Numbered from the stretch's first letter, positions 1 through 7,754 are shown. The stretch: DNA of 41,108 nt from Chloroflexota bacterium (GCA_016223105.1 JACRPR010000078.1:1-41108); one strand, 5' to 3'. A program made the numbers and translations. The notes: a model not told the origin generated them from the sequence alone.

Positions 1-40
1 ATGCTTCGCCCCTACCGCCCAAAATTTTGACGCACACCCT

Positions 41-70
41 GCTTTGCCCCTGCACTTGCCGGGGCGAAGC
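41..70. repeat. GC-rich palindrome at window start
   Basis: GCTTTGCCCC (41-50) pairs with GGGGCGAAGC (61-70) apart from one G-T pair. Bases 1-15 of the window also match bases 16275-16289 exactly, the right arm of a hairpin repeat between two genes. The window therefore seems to open inside a copy of that intergenic repeat family. No gene is seen before 113. Confidence 0.4.
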
Positions 71-112
71 GTTTCGATTACAATGCCACCACTTTCACCA
101 AAGGAATTGTGT

Positions 113-511
113 ATGCCCACAAAAACAAAAACGCGCGCGATGCCATCATTTCCAAAACCGTCGGCAGAGTTGATCGCACTATTTGAAAAAACTGTCGCAC
201 CCTTGCCCGGCACAACACCACGCAAAATGTTCGGCTGTCCGTGTAGTTTCGTCAATGGCAATATGTTCGCCGGAGTTTTTGCGGACAGTTTGTTTTTACG
301 TTTGCCGGTGGATGAGCGTCTCGCGTTCGCGAAATTTGGCGCGCGCCCGTTCGAGCCATTACCAGGTCGCGTGATGCGCGAGTACGTCGTTGTGCCACCA
401 GGCACGTTAAAAGCGAAAGCGCGTTTGAACGCGTGGATCGAAAAATCGTTCGCGTACGCGGCGGCGTTACCGCCGAAAGTGAAAAAGCCAGCCCGGAAAA
501 AATCGGAATGA
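113..511 (+). CDS. TfoX N-terminal domain family protein
   Basis: A 132-residue protein of the TfoX/Sxy N-terminal domain type. Visible family features are the pattern TPRKMFGCPCSFVNGNMFAG near residue 35 and the later RVMREYVVVPP segment. The C-terminal tail is Lys/Pro rich (PKVKKPARKKSE). In gamma-proteobacteria TfoX regulates competence, but stand-alone TfoX-N proteins in other phyla have no settled role, so no function is assigned. The start at 113 is chosen because AAGGA lies at 101-105 with 7-base spacing; an upstream in-frame ATG at 44 has no such site. A weak -10 (TACAAT, 79-84) lies upstream. The stop overlaps the next gene in an ATGA, so the two are probably translationally coupled. 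Confidence 0.75.
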   Translation: MPTKTKTRAMPSFPKPSAELIALFEKTVAPLPGTTPRKMFGCPCSFVNGNMFAGVFADSLFLRLPVDERLAFAKFGARPFEPLPGRVMREYVVVPPGTLKAKARLNAWIEKSFAYAAALPPKVKKPARKKSE

Positions 512-717
512 TTCGCTACACAATTATCATTTGTTGGAGCGCTGAAGATCAAGCGTTCGTCGCCGAAGCGCCGGAGTTGCCGGGATGTATGGCGGACGGG
601 GCGACGTATCAAGCCGCGCTCGCCAATGTTGAAATCATCATCCAGGAATGGATCGAAACCGCGCGCGAACTCGGTCGCCCGATTCCGGAACCCAGAGGGC
701 GATTGGTTTACGCGTAG
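508..717 (+). CDS. HicB-like antitoxin-family protein (lone)
   Basis: A 69-residue protein with the HicB partial RNase H-fold pattern: IRYTIIICWSAEDQAFVAEAPELPGC, then an Asp-Gly-Ala-Thr-Tyr turn and an amphipathic helix ending in a Pro-rich tail. HicB proteins usually neutralise a HicA mRNA interferase encoded next to them. No HicA-like ORF is present on either side, and there is no C-terminal DNA-binding domain. It therefore looks like a solitary HicB-like protein, which is common in genomes of this type. Its ATG overlaps the stop of the TfoX-family gene (ATGA), suggesting coupled translation. A longer reading from 433 exists but would overlap the upstream gene extensively. Confidence 0.7.
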   Translation: MIRYTIIICWSAEDQAFVAEAPELPGCMADGATYQAALANVEIIIQEWIETARELGRPIPEPRGRLVYA

Positions 718-739
718 GAAATTTGCAAAGGAAAAAACA

Positions 740-1915
740 ATGACCTATCTCACCCGCGCGCACGCGCTCACAGATAAACTGATCGCGATCCGTCGCGATC
801 TGCACGCGCATCCCGAACTCGCATTTCAAGAAGTCCGCACCGCGCAACGCGTAACCGAAACTCTGCACGAACTCGGCATCGAGTACACGACCGGCATCGC
901 GAAAACCGGCGTCGTCGCGTATCTCGGCGAAGGCGCGCCGCGCATCGCGTTGCGCGCGGATATGGACGCATTGCCGATCCTCGAAGCGAACGCGGTCGAA
1001 TACAAATCGCAAAACGACGGTGTGATGCACGCGTGCGGGCACGACGCGCACGTCGCCGGTCTGCTCGGCGCGGCGATGATGCTCAGCGAAGATTTCAAGC
1101 AGGGCAAATTAAAAGGCACGGTGAAATTTTTGTTTCAACCCGCGGAAGAAAACACGGACGCCGAAGGCAAAAGTGGCGGACGCCGCATGGTCGAGGAAGG
1201 CGCGCTCGACGATGTGGATGCAGTCGTCGGTTTGCACGTCGTCAGTAGTATGCCCAGCGGTCGCGTCTATGTGCGCGCCGGTCCGTTTATGGCGGCGGCG
1301 GATACGTTCGAAGCCGAAGTGATCGGACACGGCGGACACGGCGCGTATGCTCACGAATCGCTCGACCCGATCTGGCTCAGCGTGCAGGTCATCAACGCGA
1401 TTCACGGCATCATTTCGCGGCGCGTCGATCCGATCAAGCAAGGCGTGATTTCGGTGTGCGCGATTCACGCGGGGCTTGCCTTGAACGTGATTCCCGGCTC
1501 GGTGCAACTCGGCGGAACGATTCGCAGTTTTGAGACGCGCGTGCAAGATCAACTGCACGCCGATCTCGAAAGAGCGTTCGCGCTCACGCGCGTCTTTGGC
1601 GGCGACTATAAATTGAGCATCACGAAAGGATATTTGCCGACGGTGAACGATCCCAAACTCGCGGAATTTGTGCGCGTGATCGCGACCGATCTCGTCGGCG
1701 CGGAGAATGTGGGCGAAGCCGAAATGCAAATGGGCGCGGAGGATTTTAGTTTTATGGCGCGCGCGAAACCGGGCGTGTTCTTCAACGTCGGCGCGAAAAA
1801 AGACGAGCAGAGTCGTCCGCATCACAACGCGATTTTCGATATTGACGAGTCGGCGATCCCAATCGGCGCGGCGATGCTCGCGGAAACGGCGCGGCGATAT
1901 TTGAGTGAACACTGA
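740..1915 (+). CDS. M20 family metallo-amidohydrolase
   Basis: A 391-residue M20D-type amidohydrolase (IAA-amino acid, hippurate or N-acyl amino acid hydrolase group), expected to cleave an amide bond with a binuclear metal centre. Seen in order: LRADMDALPI, the metal-binding HACGHDAHVA segment, the FLFQPAEE acid pair, the dimerisation-domain GHGGHGAYAH, VIPGSVQLGGTIRSF, then MGAEDFSFM and the closing HHNAIFDIDE with the last metal His. Length fits the family (about 380-400). The start at 740 is supported by AAAGG (727-731) with 8-base spacing; the longer frame from 626 overlaps the HicB-like gene. The exact substrate cannot be told from sequence. It ends at a bidirectional terminator shared with the convergent ligase gene. 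Confidence 0.9.
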   Translation: MTYLTRAHALTDKLIAIRRDLHAHPELAFQEVRTAQRVTETLHELGIEYTTGIAKTGVVAYLGEGAPRIALRADMDALPILEANAVEYKSQNDGVMHACGHDAHVAGLLGAAMMLSEDFKQGKLKGTVKFLFQPAEENTDAEGKSGGRRMVEEGALDDVDAVVGLHVVSSMPSGRVYVRAGPFMAAADTFEAEVIGHGGHGAYAHESLDPIWLSVQVINAIHGIISRRVDPIKQGVISVCAIHAGLALNVIPGSVQLGGTIRSFETRVQDQLHADLERAFALTRVFGGDYKLSITKGYLPTVNDPKLAEFVRVIATDLVGAENVGEAEMQMGAEDFSFMARAKPGVFFNVGAKKDEQSRPHHNAIFDIDESAIPIGAAMLAETARRYLSEH

Positions 1916-1919
1916 AATA

Positions 1920-1950
1920 AAAAACGGTTGGAGTGAATCCAACCGTTTTT
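1920..1950. terminator. bidirectional intrinsic terminator
   Basis: A perfect 13-bp stem (AAAAACGGTTGGA, loop GTGAA, TCCAACCGTTTTT) lies 4 bases after the amidohydrolase stop and 5 bases beyond the stop of the convergent ligase gene. It carries a T run on both strands, so it can end both transcripts. Confidence 0.9.
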
Positions 1951-1955
1951 TTATT

Positions 1956-3167
1956 TTATTCCCACTTGCGCTCGTCCACCATCACCTTCGCGTCCGCCGC
2001 GATGGTCGCGACAAATTCAACCTGGTCAACGCTCACGCGGCACACATTTTTCACCGCTTCGGAAAAATCATGCGCGAGCGCGTCGCGATTTGCGGACGCG
2101 TCCGCGAGTTCGACGCGCAGAGTCCACTGATCGCGAATGTTGTCGGGACGCGTAACGATGCCTTGCACGCGCGCGATTGCCGGGAATTTGCTCAGCGCGA
2201 GTTTGACCTGGTTCGGATGCATGAACATTCCGCGCACCTTGATTGCTTCGCCGGCGCGACCAACGAGCATAAATTTTTGGAACGCGTCGTCGGTGTAAAT
2301 CGCCATATCGCCCGTGCCGAGCCGCACGAGCGGATACGTTTCGTTGAACGTCGTAACGACGACTTCGCCCGGCTCGCGGATGCCAACGCGTTTGCCGGTT
2401 TGCGGATCAACGAGTTCGACGACGACGCCTTCCGCGATTTGCAATGCAGATTTCGTCGCGTCATCGTACGCGAGAAAACCGAGTTCCGCGGTCGCGTACA
2501 CGTTCAACGTTTGCAATCCGTACACGCCTTCAAATTGTTGACGCAACGACGGCGGGTACGGCTCGGCGGTGAACAATGCTTTTCGCAACGCGAATTTTTC
2601 TTTGAAATTCAAACCGAGTTCTTCCGCTTTTTTGATCAGCGTCATCAAAAAACTTGGCGCGCCCGCATAGCCGGTGATTTTCAAATCGAGCAGTAACTTA
2701 ACCTGGAGTTCGGTGTTGCCAACGCCGCTCGGCACGACGGTCGCGCCCGCGCCTTGCAAACCGGCATCGAGAAGCAAGCCGGCGGGAACGAGATGGTACG
2801 ACAACGTGTTGAGCGCGATGTCGCCGCGCTTGAAACCCGCGTGGCGAAAGACGCGCGCCGCGACCTTGACCAACGCTTTTTCCGCGCCGTGCGGTTCGTA
2901 GAGCGGACCGGGCGAAAGGAAAATGTGTTTGAGTCGTTTCGCATTCACGTTCGCGAATCCGCCGAACGGCGGATTCGCCTGTTGCATTTGCGCGAGTTTG
3001 TCTTTGGCGGTGACCGGCACGCGTTCGAGATCGGCGACGCGTTTAATGTCGCCAGGTTTCACGCCGGCATCATCAAAGATTTTTTTCACGGCGGGTGCGT
3101 TCGCGTACGCGTGTTTCACAAAACGCGCGAGTTCACGATCCAATGAGCGAGATTTGGCGCGGGGCAT
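1956..3167 (-). CDS. phenylacetate-CoA ligase (PaaK)-like adenylate-forming enzyme
   Basis: A 403-residue member of the PaaK branch of adenylate-forming ligases. C-terminal signatures are clear: NVYATAELGFLAYD, REPGEVVVTTF, the PLVRLGTGDMAIY motif that contacts ribose, then GRAGEAIKVRGMFMHPNQV and the small C-terminal lid domain. PaaK enzymes make acyl-CoA thioesters through an acyl-adenylate. Oddly, the Ser/Thr-Gly-rich phosphate loop expected in the N-terminal half is replaced by IFLSPGPLYEPHG, so the substrate or chemistry may differ from true phenylacetate-CoA ligase. An excellent Shine-Dalgarno (AAGGAGGA, complement of 3171-3178) fixes the start. It stands alone: a co-directional small gene lies 51 bases upstream and a terminator follows. 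Confidence 0.8.
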   Translation of the reverse strand: MPRAKSRSLDRELARFVKHAYANAPAVKKIFDDAGVKPGDIKRVADLERVPVTAKDKLAQMQQANPPFGGFANVNAKRLKHIFLSPGPLYEPHGAEKALVKVAARVFRHAGFKRGDIALNTLSYHLVPAGLLLDAGLQGAGATVVPSGVGNTELQVKLLLDLKITGYAGAPSFLMTLIKKAEELGLNFKEKFALRKALFTAEPYPPSLRQQFEGVYGLQTLNVYATAELGFLAYDDATKSALQIAEGVVVELVDPQTGKRVGIREPGEVVVTTFNETYPLVRLGTGDMAIYTDDAFQKFMLVGRAGEAIKVRGMFMHPNQVKLALSKFPAIARVQGIVTRPDNIRDQWTLRVELADASANRDALAHDFSEAVKNVCRVSVDQVEFVATIAADAKVMVDERKWE

Positions 3168-3217
3168 TGCTCCTCCTTCAAAACAAAATTATGGATGTGG
3201 ATATTTGCCGGCTTGAA

Positions 3218-3565
3218 TCAAAAGTTGACGCCCGCCAAACGACGATACGCGTGCGCCTTCGCTAAACGCACCAAATGTTCCAACGTCAAATAACGTTCGA
3301 GTTCTTTTTCTTCGGCGCGTGAGAGTTCGCCGGTTTTACCGCGCGATACCAGGTCGCTGGCACGGTGTTCGAGTTCACGCGAGGGTTGCACCGCGAGAAC
3401 TTGCCCCGGTGTCGGGTTGCTTGCCAACACATTCATAATCGCATCTTCGTCTTGAAAAGACTCGTCGCGTTCGGCGCGCAGGGCGCGCAATCCCAATTCG
3501 ATTACGTGCGGCAATTGATCGCGCACATTGCAAAGTTGCGCTTCCAGCGATTCGGGAATCCAAAT
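3218..3565 (-). CDS. hypothetical protein, probable non-ATG start
   Basis: A small, charged, helix-rich protein; family not recognised. The usual start would be GTG at 3526 (102 residues), but the frame stays open upstream and reads IWIPESLEAQLCN directly before VRDQLPHVIELGLRALRAERDE, which looks like continuous protein. No ATG, GTG or TTG occurs in that extension before an in-frame stop. A Shine-Dalgarno (GGAGG, complement of about 3575-3579) lies about 9 bases before an ATT codon at 3565, so an ATT start is proposed; GTG at 3526 remains the fallback. C-terminal part: KTGELSRAEEKELERYLTLEHLVRLAKAHA. A -10/-35 pair sits just upstream inside the end of the DinB-family gene. Confidence 0.6.
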   Translation of the reverse strand: MWIPESLEAQLCNVRDQLPHVIELGLRALRAERDESFQDEDAIMNVLASNPTPGQVLAVQPSRELEHRASDLVSRGKTGELSRAEEKELERYLTLEHLVRLAKAHAYRRLAGVNF

Positions 3566-3586
3566 TTTGATTTCCCTCCGCGCCCG

Positions 3587-3615
3587 ATTATATCACGTCG
3601 TCGTCAACGCGACAA
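3587..3615 (-). promoter_or_regulatory. putative promoter for the small hypothetical gene
   Basis: On the minus strand, TATAAT (3587-3592) is separated by 17 bases from TTGTCG (3610-3615; four of six matches to TTGACA). It overlaps the 3' end of the DinB-family gene and would give a 5' leader of roughly 15-20 bases containing GGAGG before the proposed ATT start. Confidence 0.5.
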
Positions 3616-4087
3616 TATCTTCGATGGCGAGTCCGTAAATTTGCGGCGGCGCGACGCCCATCAACGCGAGGTACGATGCCAACTGACTGCGATGATGAAC
3701 CTCGTGTTCGACCAACGCCATCAACCACCGCCACGCTTTGACCGGTTGACCTTTGAGCGCGGGACGCGGCTCGAATAATTTCGCATCGTCGAACGCGCGC
3801 AACGCGTCCAGCGCGTCGCGATGAATCGCGTCGAGATGCGCGATTGCCGCGTCGCGCGTCGGCGCGATTTGTTGTGCGTGTCCGACGTACTTCCATTCGC
3901 CGGTAACGACGACACCGACAAACATTTTTTCCGCGGCGGCAAGATGGCGAATCAAATCGCCGCACGTCAATTCGCCATCGCGCGGCGACCAATCCATTTT
4001 GTCCGGCGGAAGGGCACGAATGTAATTGAGCGTGCGCTTGCGAATGCCGTCGAAATAATCAATGAACGCGAGTGTGCTGGAAATCAT
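3593..4087 (-). CDS. DinB-fold (DinB/YfiT-like) protein
   Basis: A 164-residue four-helix-bundle protein of the DinB/YfiT superfamily. The metal-site histidines are visible: one in helix 2 (GDLIRHLAAAEKMF) and the pair in the later LVEHEVHHRSQLASYLALMG segment. N-terminal TLAFIDYFDGIRKRTLNYI and the closing LMGVAPPQIYGL match the family layout. Members include thiol-dependent transferases and many proteins of unknown role, so only the fold is asserted. The start at 4087 is chosen for GGAG at 4096-4099 with 8-base spacing; an ATG seven codons further upstream lacks one. Its 3' end carries the promoter of the next small gene. Confidence 0.8.
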   Translation of the reverse strand: MISSTLAFIDYFDGIRKRTLNYIRALPPDKMDWSPRDGELTCGDLIRHLAAAEKMFVGVVVTGEWKYVGHAQQIAPTRDAAIAHLDAIHRDALDALRAFDDAKLFEPRPALKGQPVKAWRWLMALVEHEVHHRSQLASYLALMGVAPPQIYGLAIEDIVALTTT

Positions 4088-4188
4088 CAGGATTCTCCAA
4101 GTGAACAAATCAGGATGAGCGATCTTGGACTCGACACTTTAGCGGGTTGGCGATCAAATGAATCACCGCGTAAACGCTCGATTCCATT

Positions 4189-4887
4189 CTAAATCCAGTT
4201 CACAATCTCTGTCAATCGCCGGACGCGCGGCGCGGCGGAATAATTCGGGTACCAATCATCGCGGTCGAGCAGGATCGCGTCCCAGCCCGCGCCGCGCGCG
4301 CCATCTACGTCGTGATGAATGCTATCGCCAACCAAAACAATTTCGTGCGGCGCGCATATCGTTGTGCGCGCGGCAACATCGAAAATCGCGCGCGCCGGTT
4401 TTTCCGCGCGCACCAGAGCGGAAACGACAACGCTCGAAAAATAATTCGCGATGCCGAGCGTTTGCAAAACCTCCGCGCAATTCGCGGTGAAATTAGACAG
4501 CACGCCGAGTTGCAAGCCGCGTGATTTCAGCGCGTCGAGCGCGGGGCGCGTGTCGTCGAACAAGCGATTGAAGTGCCCGCGCTGAAATTTTTGGTAAAGC
4601 GCTTGCGCCGCCGCGTCATCACGCGCGAGATCGAGCCGCGCCCAGCCGTCCGCGAAAAGCGTCGTCCAAAAAATTTCGCCCACGCGCTCATCCAAACTGA
4701 GCGGGGGCGATTTTTTTGCGCGCGCCGGAATTTCATCGTCGAGCGCGGCGACCATTGCGCGCGTCGTCGTGAAATCGCGCGTCGCGCCGCGCGCCTGCGC
4801 GAGCGTGACGTACTCGCGCGCGACCAGGTCGCGATCCATACTCATCAACGTTCCACCGAGATCAAAAAAAATGGCGCGGGGTTTCAT
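4189..4887 (-). CDS. HAD-superfamily hydrolase
   Basis: A 232-residue HAD hydrolase. Motif I is AIFFDLGGTL near residue 5, where the nucleophile Asp is present but the usual second Asp (DxD) is Gly, a variant seen in some HAD subfamilies. Motif II is GVLSNFTANCAEVL, motif III the Lys in RAEKPARAIFD, and motif IV GDSIHHDVDGARGAGW. Long helical cap inserts between motifs I and II suggest a C1-capped phosphatase, dehalogenase or phosphoglycolate-like enzyme; substrate unknown. The start at 4887 gives the motif its usual distance from the N terminus. There is no Shine-Dalgarno: a 7-base tandem array begins directly upstream of the ATG (4889 on). The next gene upstream (SURF1) ends inside that array. 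Confidence 0.85.
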   Translation of the reverse strand: MKPRAIFFDLGGTLMSMDRDLVAREYVTLAQARGATRDFTTTRAMVAALDDEIPARAKKSPPLSLDERVGEIFWTTLFADGWARLDLARDDAAAQALYQKFQRGHFNRLFDDTRPALDALKSRGLQLGVLSNFTANCAEVLQTLGIANYFSSVVVSALVRAEKPARAIFDVAARTTICAPHEIVLVGDSIHHDVDGARGAGWDAILLDRDDWYPNYSAAPRVRRLTEIVNWI

Positions 4888-4888
4888 A

Positions 4889-4976
4889 GAGATTGGAGAT
4901 TGGAAGTTGGATGTTGGATGTTGGATGTTGGAATCGAATCTCCAACATCTAATTTCCAACCTCTAACCTCCTGATT
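4889..4976. repeat. heptamer fold-back array (unit GAnGTTG)
   Basis: Left arm, period 7: GAGATTG, GAGATTG, GAAGTTG, then GATGTTG three times (about 4889-4931). Right arm is the reverse-complement type: TCCAACA, TCTAATT, TCCAACC, TCTAACC (about 4937-4970). The arms pair into one long imperfect hairpin. It abuts the HAD start codon and runs into the last codons of the SURF1 gene, whose TAG stop lies inside it. Confidence 0.85.
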
Positions 4977-5733
4977 TTTCCTCTTGCTTGCGGATAAAGT
5001 AGGGATAGCCGACGGCGAGAACGAGTGCGAACAAAAACCATTGCCCCGCATAGCCGAGATGCGATCCTTCGCTCAAATCGAGTTCGGGTTTGACGCGAAA
5101 CGGCATTTGCGTTTGCGCGCCGATGGGGCTACCCGCGACCAAACGCGCGGGTTCGGGAATTTGTTGAACGTACACCGGCAAAATCGGCATTAGCATTTGT
5201 TGTGCAATGCGCGTGAGGTTGACGAGATTCCACGACTTGAGCGCGCCGTCGGGATCGGGCACGCCGCCGAAATCCGGCTTGACCTGGGAAATGCGAAGAT
5301 TGCCGATCACGGTAACGATGCCGGGTTCGTCAAACTCTTTCCAATTTTCCGGCGCGGATTTATCTTGCGGAATCCAACCGCGATTGACCAGCACGGCTTG
5401 ACGCGTGCCGCTAATCACGAGCGGCGTCAATAAATTCACGCCGAGATTGTTTTCGCGCCACACCTGGTTTCGCAGAGCGATTTGTTGCGAATGATCATAA
5501 GTGCCGGTTACACTGACCATTCGATATTCCATCTTGGTCAGATCGGTGGCGAGTAAATCCGGCGTCAACACAATCGGCGCGGAGTTGAGTTGCGTCTTGA
5601 CGCGCGCGTTGAATTCGGCGCGTTGCGTGTGGCGTTCGATTTGCCAAAAACCGAGCCGCGCCATCACGCCGATTGCCGCCAGCACGAGCAGAGTCGTCCA
5701 CCACCATTTACGCGTAAAAAATAATTTTAGCAT
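4963..5733 (-). CDS. SURF1-family cytochrome oxidase assembly protein
   Basis: A 256-residue membrane protein of the SURF1/Shy1 family, which helps insert heme a into cytochrome c oxidase subunit I. Two membrane segments bracket a periplasm-facing or extracytoplasmic domain: WWWTTLLVLAAIGVMARLGFWQ near the start and QWFLFALVLAVGYPYFI near the end. Family motifs seen are LGFWQIERHTQR, AVLVNRGWIP and HLGYAGQWF. Start: ATG at 5733; a TTG at 5739 in the same frame overlaps the upstream stop (TTGA) and is an alternative. It is the last gene of the oxidase operon and ends in a heptamer fold-back array that may limit transcription into the HAD gene. Confidence 0.88.
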   Translation of the reverse strand: MLKLFFTRKWWWTTLLVLAAIGVMARLGFWQIERHTQRAEFNARVKTQLNSAPIVLTPDLLATDLTKMEYRMVSVTGTYDHSQQIALRNQVWRENNLGVNLLTPLVISGTRQAVLVNRGWIPQDKSAPENWKEFDEPGIVTVIGNLRISQVKPDFGGVPDPDGALKSWNLVNLTRIAQQMLMPILPVYVQQIPEPARLVAGSPIGAQTQMPFRVKPELDLSEGSHLGYAGQWFLFALVLAVGYPYFIRKQEEKSGG

Positions 5734-5735
5734 TT

Positions 5736-6257
5736 TCAATTCGGTTGCGCGGGTTTGGTTTTTTTATTTTGCCGCAGGGGCCACAACACGAAACTGTAGA
5801 CGAACAACAGCGCGCCCATCGGTGGACCGGCGAGCGTGAGTGCCTGGATGCGCGTCAAGGTCGTTACGCGCGGGCGCACATCCAAACCGAAATACTTGGT
5901 CGTTTGAAACGTGCACTCGTACGCAAAATTATTTTCGCGATCCATCGAAAGCGACGCGCTCGCGCCAGCGGGAATCCACAGCGGGCCCAATTGGTGGCTC
6001 GCCGTGTCCTGGTTTTTCACCGTCAACACATCGCCGAGCACGAACGTGAGATTCGCCGGGATCGCCGGCACGGGTTGCCCGGCGGCGACGCGTTCCGCCG
6101 TACCCGCCGGGATCACGAGTTCGACGTTGCGCGGCGCGCGATCACTCGAATCGCGCAAAATCAAAAACGCGACTTCGCTGAACACCCACGCCAGCAAAAT
6201 GCCCAGCACAAGCGACGCGAGAATGCGTCCGCGAATTGTATTTAGGAAATTTTTCAT
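5736..6257 (-). CDS. membrane-anchored cupredoxin-like protein
   Basis: A 173-residue protein with a membrane helix at each end (ILASLVLGILLAWVFSEVAFLIL and GPPMGALLFVYSFVLW) and a cupredoxin-like beta domain between (PANLTFVLGDVLTVKNQDTAS then HQLGPLWIPAGASASL). A His and a Cys (YECTF) fall where type 1 copper ligands could lie, but the second His and the Met of a C-x-H-x-M site are not evident, so copper binding is doubtful. Its place between SCO and SURF1 suggests a role in oxidase assembly or electron transfer; this is inference. The start at 6257 excludes an N-terminal stretch translated from a heptamer array. There is no Shine-Dalgarno upstream of the ATG. Confidence 0.7.
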   Translation of the reverse strand: MKNFLNTIRGRILASLVLGILLAWVFSEVAFLILRDSSDRAPRNVELVIPAGTAERVAAGQPVPAIPANLTFVLGDVLTVKNQDTASHQLGPLWIPAGASASLSMDRENNFAYECTFQTTKYFGLDVRPRVTTLTRIQALTLAGPPMGALLFVYSFVLWPLRQNKKTKPAQPN

Positions 6258-6261
6258 AGTG

Positions 6262-6387
6262 CAATTTAGAAGTTGGAGGTTAGATGTTGGAAGTTGGAAA
6301 TTGGAATTGAGCATTTATGCGGTGGTTCGCACGGACAAATAACCCGCTGAAGCGTCGAATCCAGCAATCTCCAATTTCCAATCTCTA
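6262..6387. repeat. heptamer inverted arrays flanking a spacer
   Basis: 6264-6310 reads with period 7 (AAGTTGG, AGGTTAG, ATGTTGG, AAGTTGG, AAATTGG). After about 50 bases of unique sequence, 6364-6386 carries the complement type (CAATCTCCAATTTCCAATC). The two can pair as a hairpin in the transcript between the SCO and cupredoxin-like genes. The right part overlaps the last codons of SCO. Confidence 0.75.
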
Positions 6388-6909
6388 TTTCGCTTCGTCC
6401 ACCAAATACCGGACATCCGCGACGATATCGCGAACTTCGGTGCCGTACGCGAACGTGACGCGCAAATTGCCGCGACGATCAATCACGTACGTCCGCGACG
6501 AGTGATCCATCAAATAACCGGCGGCAGAGCCGACATCGCGCTTGGCGCGATAGACGCCGTAACTTTTCCACACCGGGTCGAGTTCGGTTTCGGTACCGCT
6601 CAAACCCAGGATCGCCGGATCGAAAATCGAGAGATAGCCGCGCAAGTGATCGAGCGTGTCGCGTTCCGGGTCAATCGTGATGAAAACGAAACGAACACGT
6701 TGCGCGCGCGTGCCCAACTCGGCGCGAATTTTTTTGAATTCGGCGAGCGTCGTCGGACAAACATCCGGGCAATTTTTGTATACAAAAAACAGTAAAACAA
6801 CGTTTCCACGTATATCTTTAAGGTTAAACTTTTTTCCGTCCTGGTCGGTCAGACTAAAATCTCCGCCAAGCTTGTTAAATACATCCAGCTTCATATCGGA
6901 CCCTTGCAT
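6385..6909 (-). CDS. SCO1/SenC-type copper chaperone
   Basis: A 174-residue thioredoxin-fold SCO protein, which delivers copper to the CuA site of oxidase subunit II. The CxxxC copper motif is NCPDVCPTTL and the distal His ligand is in LMDHSSRTYVID; FITIDPERDT is also typical. Unlike most SCO proteins it lacks an N-terminal membrane anchor or clear lipobox: the called start leads straight into the fold (LGGDFSLTDQDGKKF). The frame stays open upstream to the CoxC stop and reads TLIFAGSFQCKAK, weakly like the end of a signal peptide, but has no normal start codon. ATG 6909 has AAGG at 5-base spacing. Either the anchor was lost or the true start is unusual. Confidence 0.85.
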   Translation of the reverse strand: MQGSDMKLDVFNKLGGDFSLTDQDGKKFNLKDIRGNVVLLFFVYKNCPDVCPTTLAEFKKIRAELGTRAQRVRFVFITIDPERDTLDHLRGYLSIFDPAILGLSGTETELDPVWKSYGVYRAKRDVGSAAGYLMDHSSRTYVIDRRGNLRVTFAYGTEVRDIVADVRYLVDEAK

Positions 6910-6966
6910 TTTGGCCTTGCACTGGAATGATCCGGCAAAAATCAGGGTTGCGGATCGTTTTACGTT

Positions 6967-7545
6967 TTACGATCCCGCGACGGTGCCGATGAGATATAAC
7001 GCGGGATAAAAGAATTGCCAAACGATGTCAACAAAGTGCCAATAGTTCGCGCACGCCTCGACCGCATAGTGACGTTCGGCGGAGTAATGTCCGCGCAAGC
7101 CGTTGATGAACACAACCGCGAGAAACATCACGCCGGTCAAAACGTGGAACGCGTGCATCCCGGTCATCATGAAAAAGACCGCGCCATCCGCGCCCGTGTC
7201 CGGTTTGAACGGCGCAAGTTGCCACTCGACGCCGACGACGCCCGCCATAAACACGATGCCGAGAAACATCGTCATAAACGTCGCGAAGAGAAAGCCGCGC
7301 CGGTCGCCGTGCGCGATCATCACTTCGGCGCGATTCATAAAGAAACTACTGACGAGCAAAACCGCGGTAACGATGATGCCGACGGTTTGATCGACGTGCG
7401 GGCGATGTTCGCCGAGCAAATAAAATCGCGTTACGAGCAAGCCCGCGAACATGAATCCATCGGATAGAATGAACAACCAGAGACCGAGCCGATTGTTCGC
7501 GAGTTTGCGCGCGTAATCCGCCGCGCTCAATGCTTGCGCCGCCAT
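6967..7545 (-). CDS. coxC: cytochrome c oxidase subunit III
   Basis: A 192-residue integral membrane protein with about five transmembrane helices, the size of bacterial caa3-type subunit III. Family signatures: NRLGLWLFILSDGFMFAG at the N terminus, MMTGMHAFHVLTGVMFL in the middle and YWHFVDIVWQFFYPALYLIG at the C terminus. It is a structural subunit of the heme-copper oxidase encoded by the same operon. The start at 7545 has GGAGG upstream (complement of 7551-7558) and overlaps the stop of the upstream subunit IV gene by one base (TAATG), indicating translational coupling. Confidence 0.93.
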   Translation of the reverse strand: MAAQALSAADYARKLANNRLGLWLFILSDGFMFAGLLVTRFYLLGEHRPHVDQTVGIIVTAVLLVSSFFMNRAEVMIAHGDRRGFLFATFMTMFLGIVFMAGVVGVEWQLAPFKPDTGADGAVFFMMTGMHAFHVLTGVMFLAVVFINGLRGHYSAERHYAVEACANYWHFVDIVWQFFYPALYLIGTVAGS

Positions 7546-7754
7546 TAGTGTCCTCCCTCATCCGAAAAGACGCGCGGCAGGTGCATATAATAGTCCAAGA
7601 TCAGCGCGACGTCAATCACTGCCAACAAGCCCATCGCAAAAAATTGCACGATGAACGATCCGATTCGAACCGCGAGCCAGAACTCGATCAGGTTCACCAC
7701 AACCAGGATCAGTAAAATCACTTCGCCCTGGCGCACTTCAGTTTTCTTGTCCAT
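7545..7754 (-). CDS. coxD: cytochrome c oxidase subunit IV-like protein
   Basis: A 69-residue protein with two membrane helices (VILLILVVVNLIEFWLAV and FIVQFFAMGLLAVIDVALILDYYMHL). Size, helix pattern and location between subunits I and III match the small bacterial subunit IV (CtaF/CoxD). GGAG lies 9 bases before the start. A palindromic repeat (7769-7845) separates it from CoxA, the only sizeable gap between the oxidase subunit genes. Confidence 0.85.
   Translation of the reverse strand: MDKKTEVRQGEVILLILVVVNLIEFWLAVRIGSFIVQFFAMGLLAVIDVALILDYYMHLPRVFSDEGGH

Noticed and set aside
44-112. Upstream extension of the TfoX-family gene from ATG 44
   Set aside because: It lies in the palindromic repeat and lacks a ribosome site; ATG 113 has AAGGA at good spacing.
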